A stretch of 64,000 bases of DNA from contig NZ_JACHJK010000001.1 of assembly GCF_014203595.1 (NCBI RefSeq), positions 1 to 64,000 on the forward strand. Direction: 5' to 3'. The position numbers were made by a program, and so were the translations under genes. Positions 55,151 to 64,000 of this stretch are shown here, one piece after another. Below the pieces are notes generated by a model. It was not told the DNA's origin. It searched no databases and saw only the letters and a list, made by a program, of their open reading frames with translations. Source of the DNA: Streptomyces echinatus (GTDB lineage Bacteria; Actinomycetota; Actinomycetes; Streptomycetales; Streptomycetaceae). Position 1 is the stretch's first letter. Every line of letters begins with the position of its first letter.

Positions 55151-58100
55151 TCAGAGGAGGGAGGGCACCTCCGCCGCCTCGACCTCCCGGGCCGCCCGTT
55201 CCACCGCGCTCGCCAGCAGGGCCAGGTCGGTCGGGCCGTTGCCCAGCTCCCGCACGGGCCGGCGGGCCGGCGGGTCACCCATGCGCTGCCAGTCCAGCGC
55301 GACGACCGTGGGCCGCTGGGTCGCGGTGCGCGGGATGCGCCCGGTCACCCGGCCGCCCTGGAAGCCCACGGCCCGCCCGTCCGCGTACGCCAGCCGTCCC
55401 CGTCCCGGCGCCGGCTGGTCCGGCCCCGGCTGCGGGGCGTCCAGCACGGCCCGCAGGGTCGCCCGGAGCGCCGGCTCCGACTCCGCCGTACGGCCGCCGG
55501 CCGCGGCCGCCGCCACCAGATGCACTCCGAGCCGCTCGCCCTCCCGGGCCACCGCCTCCAGCGCCCGTATCACCGAGCCGGCGGCGGGCCGGCCCGGCGA
55601 GCCGAGTGCGGGGGAGACCAGTGCGTCCAGGTCGTCGACGACGACCACCAGCCGGGGCAACGGCGGAGCCGCCCCGGCCCGCCGCCGGGCCGCCGCGCCC
55701 GGCCGCAGCCGCAGGGTGGAGCTGGGCGGCGCCTCTATGTCGCCGGAGGAGGAGGCGGACGCGCGCTGCCCGAGCGGGTCCCCGGAGGCGGAGGTGCGCT
55801 GTGCCACCATCCGGCCGGACACCTCCCGCCCCGTGTGCCACCGGGCGAAGTCCGTGCGGCCCAGCAGTTCCGCCCGGCGCTTCAGCTCGGCGGCCAGCGA
55901 CTGGGCGAACTCCCGCATGCGCACAGGGTCGTTGGCGATCAGGTGGGTGGTGACGTGCGGTATGTCCGTGCACACGCGCAGGCCCTCGCCGCGCCCGGCG
56001 CCCGTGCCGACCCCGTCCCGGCCGTCGAGCAGCACCACGGCCAGCCGGTCCGGCCGCTCGGCCGCGGCCAGCGAGGCGACCATGGTCCGCAGCAGCTCGG
56101 TACGGCCACTGCCGGCCGGCCCCTCGACCAGCAGATGCGGCCCGTCGGCCACCAGGTCGGCGGTGACCGGACCGCGCGGCCCGGCGCCCAGCACCGCCCG
56201 CGCCCGCCCGCCCAGCGACTCCGTGTCGTCGGCCGCGTCCGCCCAGCGCGCCATCAGCGACGCCGGGGTGGCCCGGGCCAGACCCAGCTCGTCCAGCAGC
56301 CGCGCCGACTGCGGCAGCGGCGTGGACACGCGCGCGAGCGGCCCGCCGGACGGGCCGTCCGGGCGCAGCGGCGCCAGCGCCCGCGCGAACCGCTCCGCCC
56401 AGGCGGCGGACACGGCGTCGACGGCGGCCTGCGCACCGGGACCGGCCGGACCGCCCGGCGCCACCCGCAGCAGCTGCAGCCCGGCGGCGACGTCCCCGCT
56501 GAGCAGCGCCACGGCACCGCAGTGCCGGAACGTCGGTGTCACCGTGCACGCGGCCTCGTACGTCCGCGTCACGGGGGAGGCGGGCGAGGCGGGCTCGGTC
56601 TCGGCGAGACACACCACGTGGATCCCGGCCCGGGGCCCGGCCACGGCCAGCCGCGCGAGCGCGTCCCGCAGCGCCGAGCCGCCCGGATCCCCGTCCACGA
56701 CGACGACGGTGTACGGCCCCGGGTAACCCCCGGGGCCGGCGTCCTGCCTGGCCCAGGCGGGGCGGCGGGCCGGGTTCTCGCCGTAGGGGTAGGAGGAGGC
56801 GTGCGCGGCGGGGCCGGCGAAGGTACCGGTTCCGTGGGTCGTGGGGCCGGCGGAGAGGGACAGCGGCTCCGTGGCGGGAGCGGCCGGCGCGGTCGGACCG
56901 GGGACGTGCGCGCCCGACGGGCCGGGAACGGCGCCGTCGGCGGGCACGCCCGGGGTGCCGGGACGCGCGCCGGCCGCGAAAGTGCGGGGGCCCGCGGGGT
57001 GCGGGACGGGTGCGGGACCGCCGGGGCCTTCCGGGCGGGCGCCGGGGGCGGGGAGGCCGGGCGCCGGGGAGGAGGGGTCCGGCGCGGGTGTGCCCGGTGC
57101 CGGCAGTCCGGCCGGGCCCGTCGCCGCGCCCCGGACCGGGACACCGGGCGGGCCGGACGGTGCGGTCGGGCCCTGGGCGCCGCCCGCCGCCGGGTCCGCG
57201 CCGCGCGCCGCGGCGGAGTGGGCCGTCGTCCGGCCCGTCGCCGCGTGGTCCTCCACCCGGCGCAGCAGTTCCTCCGTGCGGGCCGCCGCCTGTTCGCGGT
57301 CGTAGGCCAGCAGCAGACGGCAGTCCTGGCCGTGGCCCGGCCGGACATGCGGGAGCCAGCCCAGCCAGGCCCACTCGGCCGTACGGTCCGCCACCGGACG
57401 CGTGTGGTCGGCGCTGATCAGCACGATCTCCAGCAGCTCTGGGGAGTGCAGCGCGGCGAGCTGGGCCAGCACCGCGCGGGCCAGCCCGGACAGCCGGGGG
57501 CGCGGACCGGCCAGGCCCAGCGCGCCCGCCTCGCGCAGCGCGGCCGTCACCGGCACCGCCGGCAGCAGGCCCGAGCCGTCCGGTGTGCTCCGGTCGGCCG
57601 TGCCGAGCCGCACGGTCAGCGCCTCGGGGTGACCCGGCCCGCGCTCCCACAGCCGGGGCCCGGGGCCCAGCGCGGTGAGCAGGAGGGCGGCGGGGTCCGG
57701 CCAGGTCTCCGGCTGCCGCGGGGCGCCGGCCGCCGGGGCGTCGCCGGTGCGGGCGGCCGTACCGGTGTACGGCGCGGGGGCGGCCGGCTGCTCCGCGCGC
57801 CCGCCGGCCAGCCGGCGCGCCCAGGCCCCGAGCCCGCGCCGCCGGGCGCCCTGCGGGGCGTCGGTGGTCCCGGGCCGGGGGCCCTGCGGGAGATCGGTGC
57901 CCCGGACGGGGGTGCCCTTCCGCCCGCCCGCGCGCGCGTCCTCGCCGCCCGGCGCGTCCGCGTACCCGGCGCCGGCACCGAAGCGCCCCGCGTGGGTGTC
58001 CCCGCCGGACGCCGTGCCGGGCGCGCCGGAGCCGTCGCCCCGGCTCTCCACGCTCGGCGCTCCGGCCTGCCCCGGCACCACCGGGGACTGGCCGCGCCGG

Positions 58101-59011
58101 TGCTCCTGGGCCCCCGTGCCGTGGCCGGAGGCGCCCCAGCCGGCGGAGTCGTAGGGGTCGTACGCGTGGTGCCCGCCCGAGGAGATGTCACGGGCGGCAC
58201 CTTCCGGGCCCGCCGACGGCGGCACGGGCCCGCCCGGGGCTCCCGCACCGGCCGGCGCTCCGTCACGACCGCTCGCGGCCGCCGGCGGCGACTGCTCGCC
58301 AGGGCCACCGGTACGCGGCGAACCCGCGTCCGCGTCCCCGGTGGCGATCCGCACGCACCCCTCTCCGTCGGGCACCGTGCGGATCCGCATCCCGGGCCCG
58401 CCGGACGGCGTGACCCGCAGGGCGGACTCGCCGATCCTCAGCAGACTCCCGGCGGCGAACCGCACCGGCCGGTCGGTCAGCCGCGTGCCGTCGAGGGAGG
58501 TGCCGTTGGTGGAGCCGAGGTCGGCGACCGAGACGCGGCCGTCCGCGCCGACGGTGACCGCGCAGTGCAGGCGGGAGACGTCGGGGTCGTCCAGCGGTAC
58601 GTCGGCGTCGGCGGAACGGCCGACGGTGATCCGGCCGCCGTGCAGCAGATGGACCCCGCCCGCGTCCGGGCCCGCGACCACGTGCAGCTGGGTGGGCGCG
58701 TCGTCCAGCTCGGGGTGCGGCTCCGGGGCCGCCGGGGCGCCCAGGGACAGTACGGCGCCGTCGACCAGCGGGGGTTCGCCGAGGGTGCGCCGGCGGGGGT
58801 CGAGCCGGTCGGTGCCCGCGTACAGCACCACGGAGGCGCCGCCCGCCTCCCGGCCCGCGCCGGTCTCGCCGGTGACCGCCCCGGCCAGCGCCGACGCGAC
58901 CGCGGCCAGCTCCGTGCCCGCGGGTGCCGTGACCAGCACGTCGCGGCACGCGGCGCGGCCCCGCTGCGGGGACGGGCCGAGCGGGTCTACGACGGTCAGC
59001 CGGATCTGCAT
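55151..59011 (-). CDS. FHA and FtsK/SpoIIIE-domain ATPase
   Basis: 1286 aa. An N-terminal EssC-like region, then an FHA domain (about 117-196) with the phosphothreonine-binding residues GRS (131-133), SRLH (146-149) and GSTNGT (166-171). A Pro/Gly-rich linker leads to a first ATPase-like segment with [25 protein letters not shown], a second Pro-rich stretch and an FtsK/SpoIIIE motor domain whose Walker A near residue 965 is GPAGSGRTE (Arg in place of Lys), with [11 protein letters not shown] as Walker B. No other type VII secretion genes are nearby. It is divergent from pkaA, so its FHA domain may bind phosphoproteins made by those kinases. The start is 130 bp inside a longer open frame and fits [10 protein letters not shown]. 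Confidence 0.85.
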   Translation of the reverse strand: MQIRLTVVDPLGPSPQRGRAACRDVLVTAPAGTELAAVASALAGAVTGETGAGREAGGASVVLYAGTDRLDPRRRTLGEPPLVDGAVLSLGAPAAPEPHPELDDAPTQLHVVAGPDAGGVHLLHGGRITVGRSADADVPLDDPDVSRLHCAVTVGADGRVSVADLGSTNGTSLDGTRLTDRPVRFAAGSLLRIGESALRVTPSGGPGMRIRTVPDGEGCVRIATGDADAGSPRTGGPGEQSPPAAASGRDGAPAGAGAPGGPVPPSAGPEGAARDISSGGHHAYDPYDSAGWGASGHGTGAQEHRRGQSPVVPGQAGAPSVESRGDGSGAPGTASGGDTHAGRFGAGAGYADAPGGEDARAGGRKGTPVRGTDLPQGPRPGTTDAPQGARRRGLGAWARRLAGGRAEQPAAPAPYTGTAARTGDAPAAGAPRQPETWPDPAALLLTALGPGPRLWERGPGHPEALTVRLGTADRSTPDGSGLLPAVPVTAALREAGALGLAGPRPRLSGLARAVLAQLAALHSPELLEIVLISADHTRPVADRTAEWAWLGWLPHVRPGHGQDCRLLLAYDREQAAARTEELLRRVEDHAATGRTTAHSAAARGADPAAGGAQGPTAPSGPPGVPVRGAATGPAGLPAPGTPAPDPSSPAPGLPAPGARPEGPGGPAPVPHPAGPRTFAAGARPGTPGVPADGAVPGPSGAHVPGPTAPAAPATEPLSLSAGPTTHGTGTFAGPAAHASSYPYGENPARRPAWARQDAGPGGYPGPYTVVVVDGDPGGSALRDALARLAVAGPRAGIHVVCLAETEPASPASPVTRTYEAACTVTPTFRHCGAVALLSGDVAAGLQLLRVAPGGPAGPGAQAAVDAVSAAWAERFARALAPLRPDGPSGGPLARVSTPLPQSARLLDELGLARATPASLMARWADAADDTESLGGRARAVLGAGPRGPVTADLVADGPHLLVEGPAGSGRTELLRTMVASLAAAERPDRLAVVLLDGRDGVGTGAGRGEGLRVCTDIPHVTTHLIANDPVRMREFAQSLAAELKRRAELLGRTDFARWHTGREVSGRMVAQRTSASGDPLGQRASASSSGDIEAPPSSTLRLRPGAAARRRAGAAPPLPRLVVVVDDLDALVSPALGSPGRPAAGSVIRALEAVAREGERLGVHLVAAAAAGGRTAESEPALRATLRAVLDAPQPGPDQPAPGRGRLAYADGRAVGFQGGRVTGRIPRTATQRPTVVALDWQRMGDPPARRPVRELGNGPTDLALLASAVERAAREVEAAEVPSLL

Positions 59012-59407
59012 CGGCGTCAGCGGTCCCTTCTGCGCGGGTCTGCGCGGGCGCGGACTTCCCCCCACCCCGCACGAGCACGTCGGCCAGCAGCCGCTGGAAC
59101 CGTCCCAGCAGGCCGCTGGAGGCATCCTCGCACCTGCCACCGACGACGCGCCCGGGACCCGGACAGAAGTGATCTTGATTGGTCGGCTCTGCCCCCAAAA
59201 GTGCCTGACCAGTGCCCCGTCGGCGATCAGTTGAGATCGGTCACGTCCGGCCCCGGCAACCGGCGGACAGGGACGCGCGTCTTTCCGTCGAACCTCTCGA
59301 ACGTGCCCCGGAACGCATACGTACTGCCCTGGAGCACGGCACTACAGTGGGTCGGAACACCGGAATGCAGGCAAGCAAGCAACAGCAATCAGCAGGGAGC
59401 GCGTGAC
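59012..59407. other. divergent region between the FHA-FtsK gene and pkaA
   Basis: About 395 bases. Most is G+C-rich; an A+T-richer patch lies at about 59160-59250 (GATCTTGATTGGTCGG, GATCAGTTGAGATCGG), with the repeated word GATC. It probably holds the promoter of the FHA-FtsK gene. CATACGTACT near 59320 may be a -10 for pkaA. No gene, RNA or clear operator visible. Confidence 0.4.
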
Positions 59408-61123
59408 GTGCGGCCAGTCGGCAGCAAGTACCTGCTTGAGGAGCCGCTCGGACGCGGCGCCACAGGCACCGTCTGGCGTGCCCGCCAGCGCGAGACCGCG
59501 GGCGCCGAGGCGGCCGTGCCCGGACAGCCCGGAGAGACGGTCGCGATCAAGGTCCTCAAGGAGGAGCTGGCGAGCGACCCGGACATCGTGATGCGCTTCC
59601 TGCGGGAGCGCTCCGTCCTGCTCCGGCTCACCCACCCGAACATCGTCCGGGTGCGCGACCTGGTCGTCGAGGGCGACCTGCTGGCCCTGGTCATGGACCT
59701 CGTCGACGGTCCCGACCTGCACCGCTACCTGCGCGAGAACGGCCCCTTCAGCCCGGTCGCCGCCGCGCTGATGACGGCCCAGATCGCCGACGCCCTCGCC
59801 GCGAGCCACGCCGACGGCGTCGTCCACCGCGACCTGAAGCCCGCCAACGTCCTGCTCCAGCAGTACGACGGCCAGATGCACCCGATGCTGACCGACTTCG
59901 GCATCGCCCGCCTCGCCGACTCCCCGGGCCTGACCCGCACCCACGAGTTCGTCGGCACGCCCGCGTACGTCGCCCCGGAGTCCGCCGAGGGCCGCCCGCA
60001 GACCTCCGCCGTCGACATCTACGGCGCCGGCATCCTGCTGTACGAGCTGGTCACCGGGCGCCCGCCGTTCTCCGGCGGCAGCGCCCTGGAGGTTTTGCAC
60101 CAGCACCTGAGCGCCGAGCCGCGCCGCCCCTCCACCGTCCCCGAACCGCTGTGGACGGTCATAGAGCGCTGCCTGCGCAAGAGCCCCGAGCAACGGCCCA
60201 GCGCCGAGAACCTCGCGCGCGGGCTCCGGGTCGTCGCCGAGGGCGTCGGCGTGCACGCGAACGCCGCGCAGATCGCCGCGGCCGAGGGCGTCGGCGCGCT
60301 GCTCGCGCCCGACCCGGCCCCGGCCGCCGTCCCCGGCGCGCCCGGCGCCGCCGACCCCACCCAGGTGCTGCCGACCAACGCGCCGCAGGGGGCGTACGAC
60401 CCGAACGGCGCGACCAGCGTGCTGCCGCACACCGGCGGCCCGGCCGGCGCCGCCGACCCCACCACCGTCCTGCCGAACACGGGCGCGGCGGACCCGACGG
60501 CCCTCCTGCCGCCGGTCCCGCAGGGCCAGGACCCGTACGGCCAGGGGCAGTACGGCCCGCAGGGCCAGCAGCCCGATCAGCAGCACCCCTGGCAGACGCA
60601 GCTGCGGGCGGCCCGCGACCGCAACGAGCAGACGCAGGTCCAGTACCTCGACCCGGACGAGGACCCGCTGCGCCGCCGCCCGCAGCGGCAGGTCGCACCC
60701 CGGCCCCAGCAGCAGCCGCGCCCGGCCCCGCAGGGCCGCCCGCAGCAGCCGCAGCCGCGCGGCCGGCAGCAGGCCCCGGGATACGGCTACCCGCAGCAGC
60801 AGCCTCAGCAGTACGCCCCGCCGCAGCAGCCGCAGCGGTACGCGCCGCCCGCCCCGCCGGAGCCGCAGCGGCCCGCGCGGGAGCCCCGGGCGCCGCGGCA
60901 GCGCAGCGCCAACCCGACGAAGATCCCCGGCCTCGGCTGCCTGAAGGGCTGCCTGTTCACGATCGTGATCCTGATCGTGGCGAGCTGGCTGATCTGGGAG
61001 CTGACCCCGCTGCAGGACTGGATCGGCACCGGCAAGGGCTACTGGGACCAGCTGAGCGACTGGGCCGGCAAGGTGGGCGGCTGGATCAAGGACCTGGGCG
61101 GCTCGTCCGGCAGCGGGAACTGA
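59408..61123 (+). CDS. pkaA: Ser/Thr protein kinase PkaA
   Basis: 571 aa. Eukaryotic-type kinase domain at 8-270: glycine loop LGRGATGTVW, ATP-binding Lys48 (VAIKVLKEE), catalytic HRDLKPAN (140-147), DFG (163-165), activation segment with THEFVGTPAYVAPES. A long Gln/Pro-rich region (about 300-490) contains repeated ADPTxxLP-type motifs and poly-QP runs; one membrane helix (about 515-532, LFTIVILIVASWLIWEL) precedes a short external tail. Gene order kinase-kinase-prfB matches S. coelicolor pkaA-pkaB. GTG start with AGGGAG about 9 nt upstream; the open frame continues far upstream but is non-coding. Confidence 0.93.
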   Translation: MRPVGSKYLLEEPLGRGATGTVWRARQRETAGAEAAVPGQPGETVAIKVLKEELASDPDIVMRFLRERSVLLRLTHPNIVRVRDLVVEGDLLALVMDLVDGPDLHRYLRENGPFSPVAAALMTAQIADALAASHADGVVHRDLKPANVLLQQYDGQMHPMLTDFGIARLADSPGLTRTHEFVGTPAYVAPESAEGRPQTSAVDIYGAGILLYELVTGRPPFSGGSALEVLHQHLSAEPRRPSTVPEPLWTVIERCLRKSPEQRPSAENLARGLRVVAEGVGVHANAAQIAAAEGVGALLAPDPAPAAVPGAPGAADPTQVLPTNAPQGAYDPNGATSVLPHTGGPAGAADPTTVLPNTGAADPTALLPPVPQGQDPYGQGQYGPQGQQPDQQHPWQTQLRAARDRNEQTQVQYLDPDEDPLRRRPQRQVAPRPQQQPRPAPQGRPQQPQPRGRQQAPGYGYPQQQPQQYAPPQQPQRYAPPAPPEPQRPAREPRAPRQRSANPTKIPGLGCLKGCLFTIVILIVASWLIWELTPLQDWIGTGKGYWDQLSDWAGKVGGWIKDLGGSSGSGN

Positions 61124-61345
61124 CCGGCGGAGCGACCGAGCCCGATCGGGGAGAGCGACCGCTCCGATCGAGGGCAGCGACCGCTCCGATCGGGCGAAGC
61201 AGGGGAAACCGATCGCTGGTTTAGGGATTTGTCGACATCTGGCGGGTGATTTCCGTCTCCGCGGTGAAGGTTGGCTCCATCGACGCGTAGTTTTATCGCT
61301 CAAGGTCCTGGTCTGTCGGCTGGGGGTCCGGGGGACGCCCCCGGA
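61124..61345. repeat. pkaA-pkaB gap with tandem repeats
   Basis: AGCGACCGCTCCGATCG occurs at 61154 and 61176 (22-bp period), with a degenerate third copy before them at 61130. The CGATCGG and CCGATCG arms could also pair into hairpins and end pkaA transcription. An A+T-rich patch (TTTAGGGATTTGTCGAC, about 61219-61235) probably belongs to the pkaB promoter. Confidence 0.6.
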
Positions 61346-62611
61346 ATGACGCAGCAGCGACAACACGCGTCTGTAGGAGCAGTCTTGGCACGGAAGATCG
61401 GCAGCCGGTACACCGCGAACCAGATCGTGGGCCGGGGCAGCGCCGGCACGGTGTGGCTGGGCGAGGGACCGGACGGCCCCGTCGCCATCAAGCTGCTGCG
61501 TGAGGACCTCGCCTCCGACCAGGAGCTGGTGGGGCGCTTCGTGCAGGAGCGCACCGCGCTGCTCGGCCTGGAGCACCCGCACATCGTCACCGTGCGGGAC
61601 CTCGTGGTGGACGGCAACGACCTGGCCCTGGTCATGGACCTCGTGCGCGGCACCGACCTGCGCACCCGGCTGGAGCGGGAGCGGCGGCTCGCGCCCGAGG
61701 CGGCCGTGGCGATCGTCGCCGACGTCGCCGACGCGCTGGCCGCGGCCCACGCGGCCGGGGTCGTCCACCGGGACGTCAAGCCCGAGAACGTCCTGCTCGA
61801 CATGCAGGGCCCGCTCGGCCCCGGCGGAGCCCATCCCGCGCTGCTCACCGACTTCGGCGTCGCCAAGCTGATCGACTCGCCGAAGCGGACCCGCGCCACC
61901 AAAATCATCGGCACCCCGGACTATCTGGCCCCGGAGATCGTGGAGGGCCTGCCGCCCCGGGCCGCCGTGGACATCTACGCGCTGGCGACGGTCCTGTACG
62001 AGCTGCTGGCCGGCTTCACGCCCTTCGGCGGCGGACACCCCGGCGCGGTTCTGCGCAGGCACGTCACCGAGACCGTCGTACCGCTGCCCGGCATCCCCGA
62101 GGAGCTGTGGCAGCTGCTGGTGCAGTGCCTGGCCAAGGCGCCCGCGTCCCGGCTGCGCGCCTCGGAGCTGGCGGCCCGGCTGCGCGAGCAGCTGCCCGTG
62201 CTGGCCGGGATGCCGCCGCTGGACGTGGACGAGCCGGGGCTCGCCGAGGAGGAGACGGAGGAGCCGGCGGCGGCCGCCGAGCCGGGGGAGGAGCCGGTAC
62301 GGCGCCGGGGGGCCGTCTCGCTGGTGCCCGGGGCCAAGCCGGACTCCAGCCGGGACACGCACACGTCGATGCGGGTGCCGGGGCCGGACGAGCTGGCGGG
62401 CGGGGCCCACGGGACCGCTCGCGTCCCCCGGACCGCCGGTACGGCCCGGCCGGGCTCGGCGCGGCACCGGGCTGCCGTGCGGCGGCGGAGGGTGACGCTG
62501 GGGGTGGCCGGGGTGGTCGTGGCCGCGGTGGTGGGCGTCGGGGCGTGGTGGGCGTCGGCCGACGGGGACGACGGTCCGGCCCCGGCCGACCACAGCACGT
62601 CGGCCCCCTGA
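61346..62611 (+). CDS. pkaB: Ser/Thr protein kinase PkaB
   Basis: 421 aa. Kinase domain at 20-280: GRGSAGTVW, Lys49 (VAIKLLRED), HRDVKPEN (141-148), DFG (169-171), TKIIGTPDYLAPEI. A charged, Glu- and Arg-rich juxtamembrane region follows, then one membrane helix near 390-408 (VTLGVAGVVVAAVVGVGAWW) and a very short external tail, so there is no sensor domain. The kinase domain is most similar to its neighbour PkaA, suggesting tandem duplication. Start ATG with GGGGGACG upstream. Confidence 0.93.
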   Translation: MTQQRQHASVGAVLARKIGSRYTANQIVGRGSAGTVWLGEGPDGPVAIKLLREDLASDQELVGRFVQERTALLGLEHPHIVTVRDLVVDGNDLALVMDLVRGTDLRTRLERERRLAPEAAVAIVADVADALAAAHAAGVVHRDVKPENVLLDMQGPLGPGGAHPALLTDFGVAKLIDSPKRTRATKIIGTPDYLAPEIVEGLPPRAAVDIYALATVLYELLAGFTPFGGGHPGAVLRRHVTETVVPLPGIPEELWQLLVQCLAKAPASRLRASELAARLREQLPVLAGMPPLDVDEPGLAEEETEEPAAAAEPGEEPVRRRGAVSLVPGAKPDSSRDTHTSMRVPGPDELAGGAHGTARVPRTAGTARPGSARHRAAVRRRRVTLGVAGVVVAAVVGVGAWWASADGDDGPAPADHSTSAP

Positions 62612-62679
62612 CCCACCCGACTCGGTCGGCTGCGACGGTGGACCCCCGGTCCGGTCCCGCATCCATGCGGCTCGGTCGG

Positions 62680-62701
62680 CCGGGGCGGGGTGAGGCCCCG
62701 G
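62680..62701 (+). terminator. probable pkaB terminator
   Basis: A perfect 7-bp stem, CCGGGGC / GCCCCGG, with an 8-nt loop, 68 bp after pkaB, flanked by CGGTCGG on both sides. Confidence 0.45.
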
Positions 62702-62795
62702 TTCGGTCGGCCGGCGCGCGGGGGGAGCGGCCTGGTCCGGTGGGCCGGGGGCGGGGCGGACCAGGTCGCTTGCCACAGCCGTTACGCTGGAAGGC

Positions 62796-63902
62796 GTGGC
62801 AGTCGTCGATGTATCCGAAGAGCTGAAGTCCCTCTCCTCGACCATGGAGTCGATCGAGGCCGTCCTGGACCTCGACAAGCTGAGGGCAGACATCGCCGTG
62901 CTCGAGGAGCAGGCGGCCGCGCCGTCCCTCTGGGACAACCCGGACGAGGCGCAGAAGATCACCAGCAAGCTCTCCCACCTCCAGGCCGAGGTCAGGAAGG
63001 CGGAAGGGCTGCGCGGACGCATCGACGACCTCGCGGTCCTCTTCGAGATGGCCGAGGAGGAGGACGACCCGGACACCCGCGCCGAGGCCGAGTCCGAGCT
63101 GGCGTCCGTGAAGAAGGCGCTGGACGAGATGGAGGTCCGTACCCTCCTGTCCGGCGAGTACGACTCCCGTGAGGCGCTCGTCAACATCCGCGCCGAGGCC
63201 GGTGGCGTCGACGCCGCCGACTTCGCCGAGAAGCTCCAGCGCATGTACCTGCGCTGGGCCGAGCAGCGCGGCTACAAGACCGAGCTGATCGAGACCTCGT
63301 ACGCGGAAGAGGCCGGCATCAAGTCGACCACCTTCTCCGTGCAGGCGCCGTACGCCTACGGCACCCTCTCCGTCGAGCAGGGCACGCACCGCCTGGTGCG
63401 CATCTCGCCCTTCGACAACCAGGGCCGCCGCCAGACCTCCTTCGCCGGTGTGGAGATCCTCCCGGTGGTCGAGCAGACCGACCACATCGAGATCGACGAG
63501 TCCGAGCTGCGGGTGGACGTGTACCGGTCCTCCGGCCCCGGTGGCCAGGGCGTGAACACCACCGACTCCGCGGTGCGCCTCACCCACATCCCCACCGGCA
63601 TCGTGGTCTCCTGCCAGAACGAGCGGTCGCAGATCCAGAACAAGGCCACCGCCATGAACGTCCTCCAGGCCAAGCTGCTGGAGCGGCGCCGGCAGGAGGA
63701 GCAGGCCAAGATGGACGCCCTCAAGGGCGACGGCGGCAACTCCTGGGGCAACCAGATGCGTTCCTACGTGCTGCACCCGTACCAGATGGTCAAGGACCTG
63801 CGCACCGAGCACGAAGTCGGCAACCCGGAGGCCGTGTTCAACGGCGAGATCGACGGGTTCCTGGAGGCCGGGATTCGCTGGCGCAAGCAGCAGGAGAAGT
63901 AA
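62796..63902 (+). CDS. prfB: peptide chain release factor 2
   Basis: 368 aa. Recognises UGA and UAA stop codons and triggers peptide release. The codon-recognition tripeptide is SPF (204-206, RISPFDN) and the catalytic loop is GGQ (249-251, [15 protein letters not shown]). The reading frame is uninterrupted, so there is no programmed +1 frameshift, unlike E. coli prfB. GTG start with GGAAGG 2 nt upstream. It has its own strong terminator; in S. coelicolor ftsE-ftsX follow, outside this window. Confidence 0.98.
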   Translation: MAVVDVSEELKSLSSTMESIEAVLDLDKLRADIAVLEEQAAAPSLWDNPDEAQKITSKLSHLQAEVRKAEGLRGRIDDLAVLFEMAEEEDDPDTRAEAESELASVKKALDEMEVRTLLSGEYDSREALVNIRAEAGGVDAADFAEKLQRMYLRWAEQRGYKTELIETSYAEEAGIKSTTFSVQAPYAYGTLSVEQGTHRLVRISPFDNQGRRQTSFAGVEILPVVEQTDHIEIDESELRVDVYRSSGPGGQGVNTTDSAVRLTHIPTGIVVSCQNERSQIQNKATAMNVLQAKLLERRRQEEQAKMDALKGDGGNSWGNQMRSYVLHPYQMVKDLRTEHEVGNPEAVFNGEIDGFLEAGIRWRKQQEK

Positions 63903-63915
63903 CTTTGTCGACATG

Positions 63916-63946
63916 ACAACTGCCGCCCCGAGGGCGGCAGTTGTCT
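63916..63946 (+). terminator. prfB terminator
   Basis: GACAACTGCCGCCC and its complement form a perfect 14-bp stem with a CGA loop, followed by TTTTG. It starts 13 bp after the stop codon. The remaining 54 bases of the window are A+T-richer and probably begin the next gene's promoter. Confidence 0.9.
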
Positions 63947-64000
63947 TTTGTCTGGCGTTTTACGTCACACTCACAGGCTTCAACTCTCCGCAAACGTCAC

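Noticed and set aside
55151..59011. Type VII (ESX) secretion locus
   Set aside because: The ATPase has EssC-like features, but no WXG100 genes, EccB/D/E or mycosin are in the neighbourhood.
55109..59407. Open frame extending pkaA upstream by more than 1400 codons
   Set aside because: The extension lies opposite the FHA-FtsK gene and is low-complexity. The kinase domain, ribosome binding site and GTG start at 59408 define the gene.
62796..63902. Programmed frameshift in prfB
   Set aside because: The frame is uninterrupted from start to GGQ and stop; no in-frame UGA or slippery site is present near codon 25.

Overview
The window is chromosomal DNA of a Streptomyces. The evidence is very high G+C with strong third-position bias, GTG/TTG starts, near-absence of T-tracts after terminators, and gene content and order matching the mtrAB-lpqB-hpf-secA to pkaA-pkaB-prfB part of Streptomyces chromosomes. 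It is almost entirely core chromosome. I see no insertion sequence, prophage, CRISPR array or tRNA.

Layout. (1) 1-170: 5S rRNA end of an rRNA operon plus its terminator. (2) 236-5867, minus strand: a translationally coupled five-gene membrane operon (GlyPDM-like membrane protein, DUF4129, DUF4350, MoxR AAA+ ATPase, DUF58). (3) 6008-15161, plus strand: mtnA, then mtrA-mtrB-lpqB, a ComF-family protein, hpf and a NarL-type response regulator (orrA-like). (4) 15173-17106, minus: a YcaQ/AlkX-like HTH_42 protein and a GNAT acetyltransferase. (5) 17359-29011: secA, Rv3235-family and DUF6912 proteins, a HAD hydrolase, a DJ-1/PfpI protein and the large NAD-glutamate dehydrogenase. (6) 29095-51169: a cell-surface glycopolymer locus with four TagF-like polymerases (three carrying an intact N-terminal GT2 domain), two further GT2 proteins, three multi-pass glycosyltransferase-like proteins, galE, a TagGH-type ABC exporter and a TetR regulator. 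The ohrR/ohr peroxide-response pair is embedded in it. (7) 51325-54960, minus: a sugar ABC importer (binding protein plus two permeases, no ATPase). (8) 55151-63902: an FHA-FtsK/SpoIIIE ATPase divergent from the Ser/Thr kinases pkaA and pkaB, then prfB and its terminator.

How the genes fit together. The exporter, galE, glycosyltransferases and TagF-like proteins plausibly make and export a teichoic-acid-like wall polymer. MtrAB-LpqB couples envelope state to development. SecA is the preprotein export motor and HPF hibernates ribosomes. PkaA/PkaB could phosphorylate partners read by the neighbouring FHA domain.

Most noteworthy observations: two perfect DnaA boxes 14 bp apart upstream of the ComF gene; a graded, complementary loss of catalytic residues among the four TagF-like proteins; a MalF-type permease with a roughly 150-residue extracytoplasmic Ig-like insertion; and an intergenic repeat present at two distant sites in the window. 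Start sites were chosen from ribosome binding sites, operon overlaps and family lengths. All homology statements come from recognition of motifs, not from a database search.
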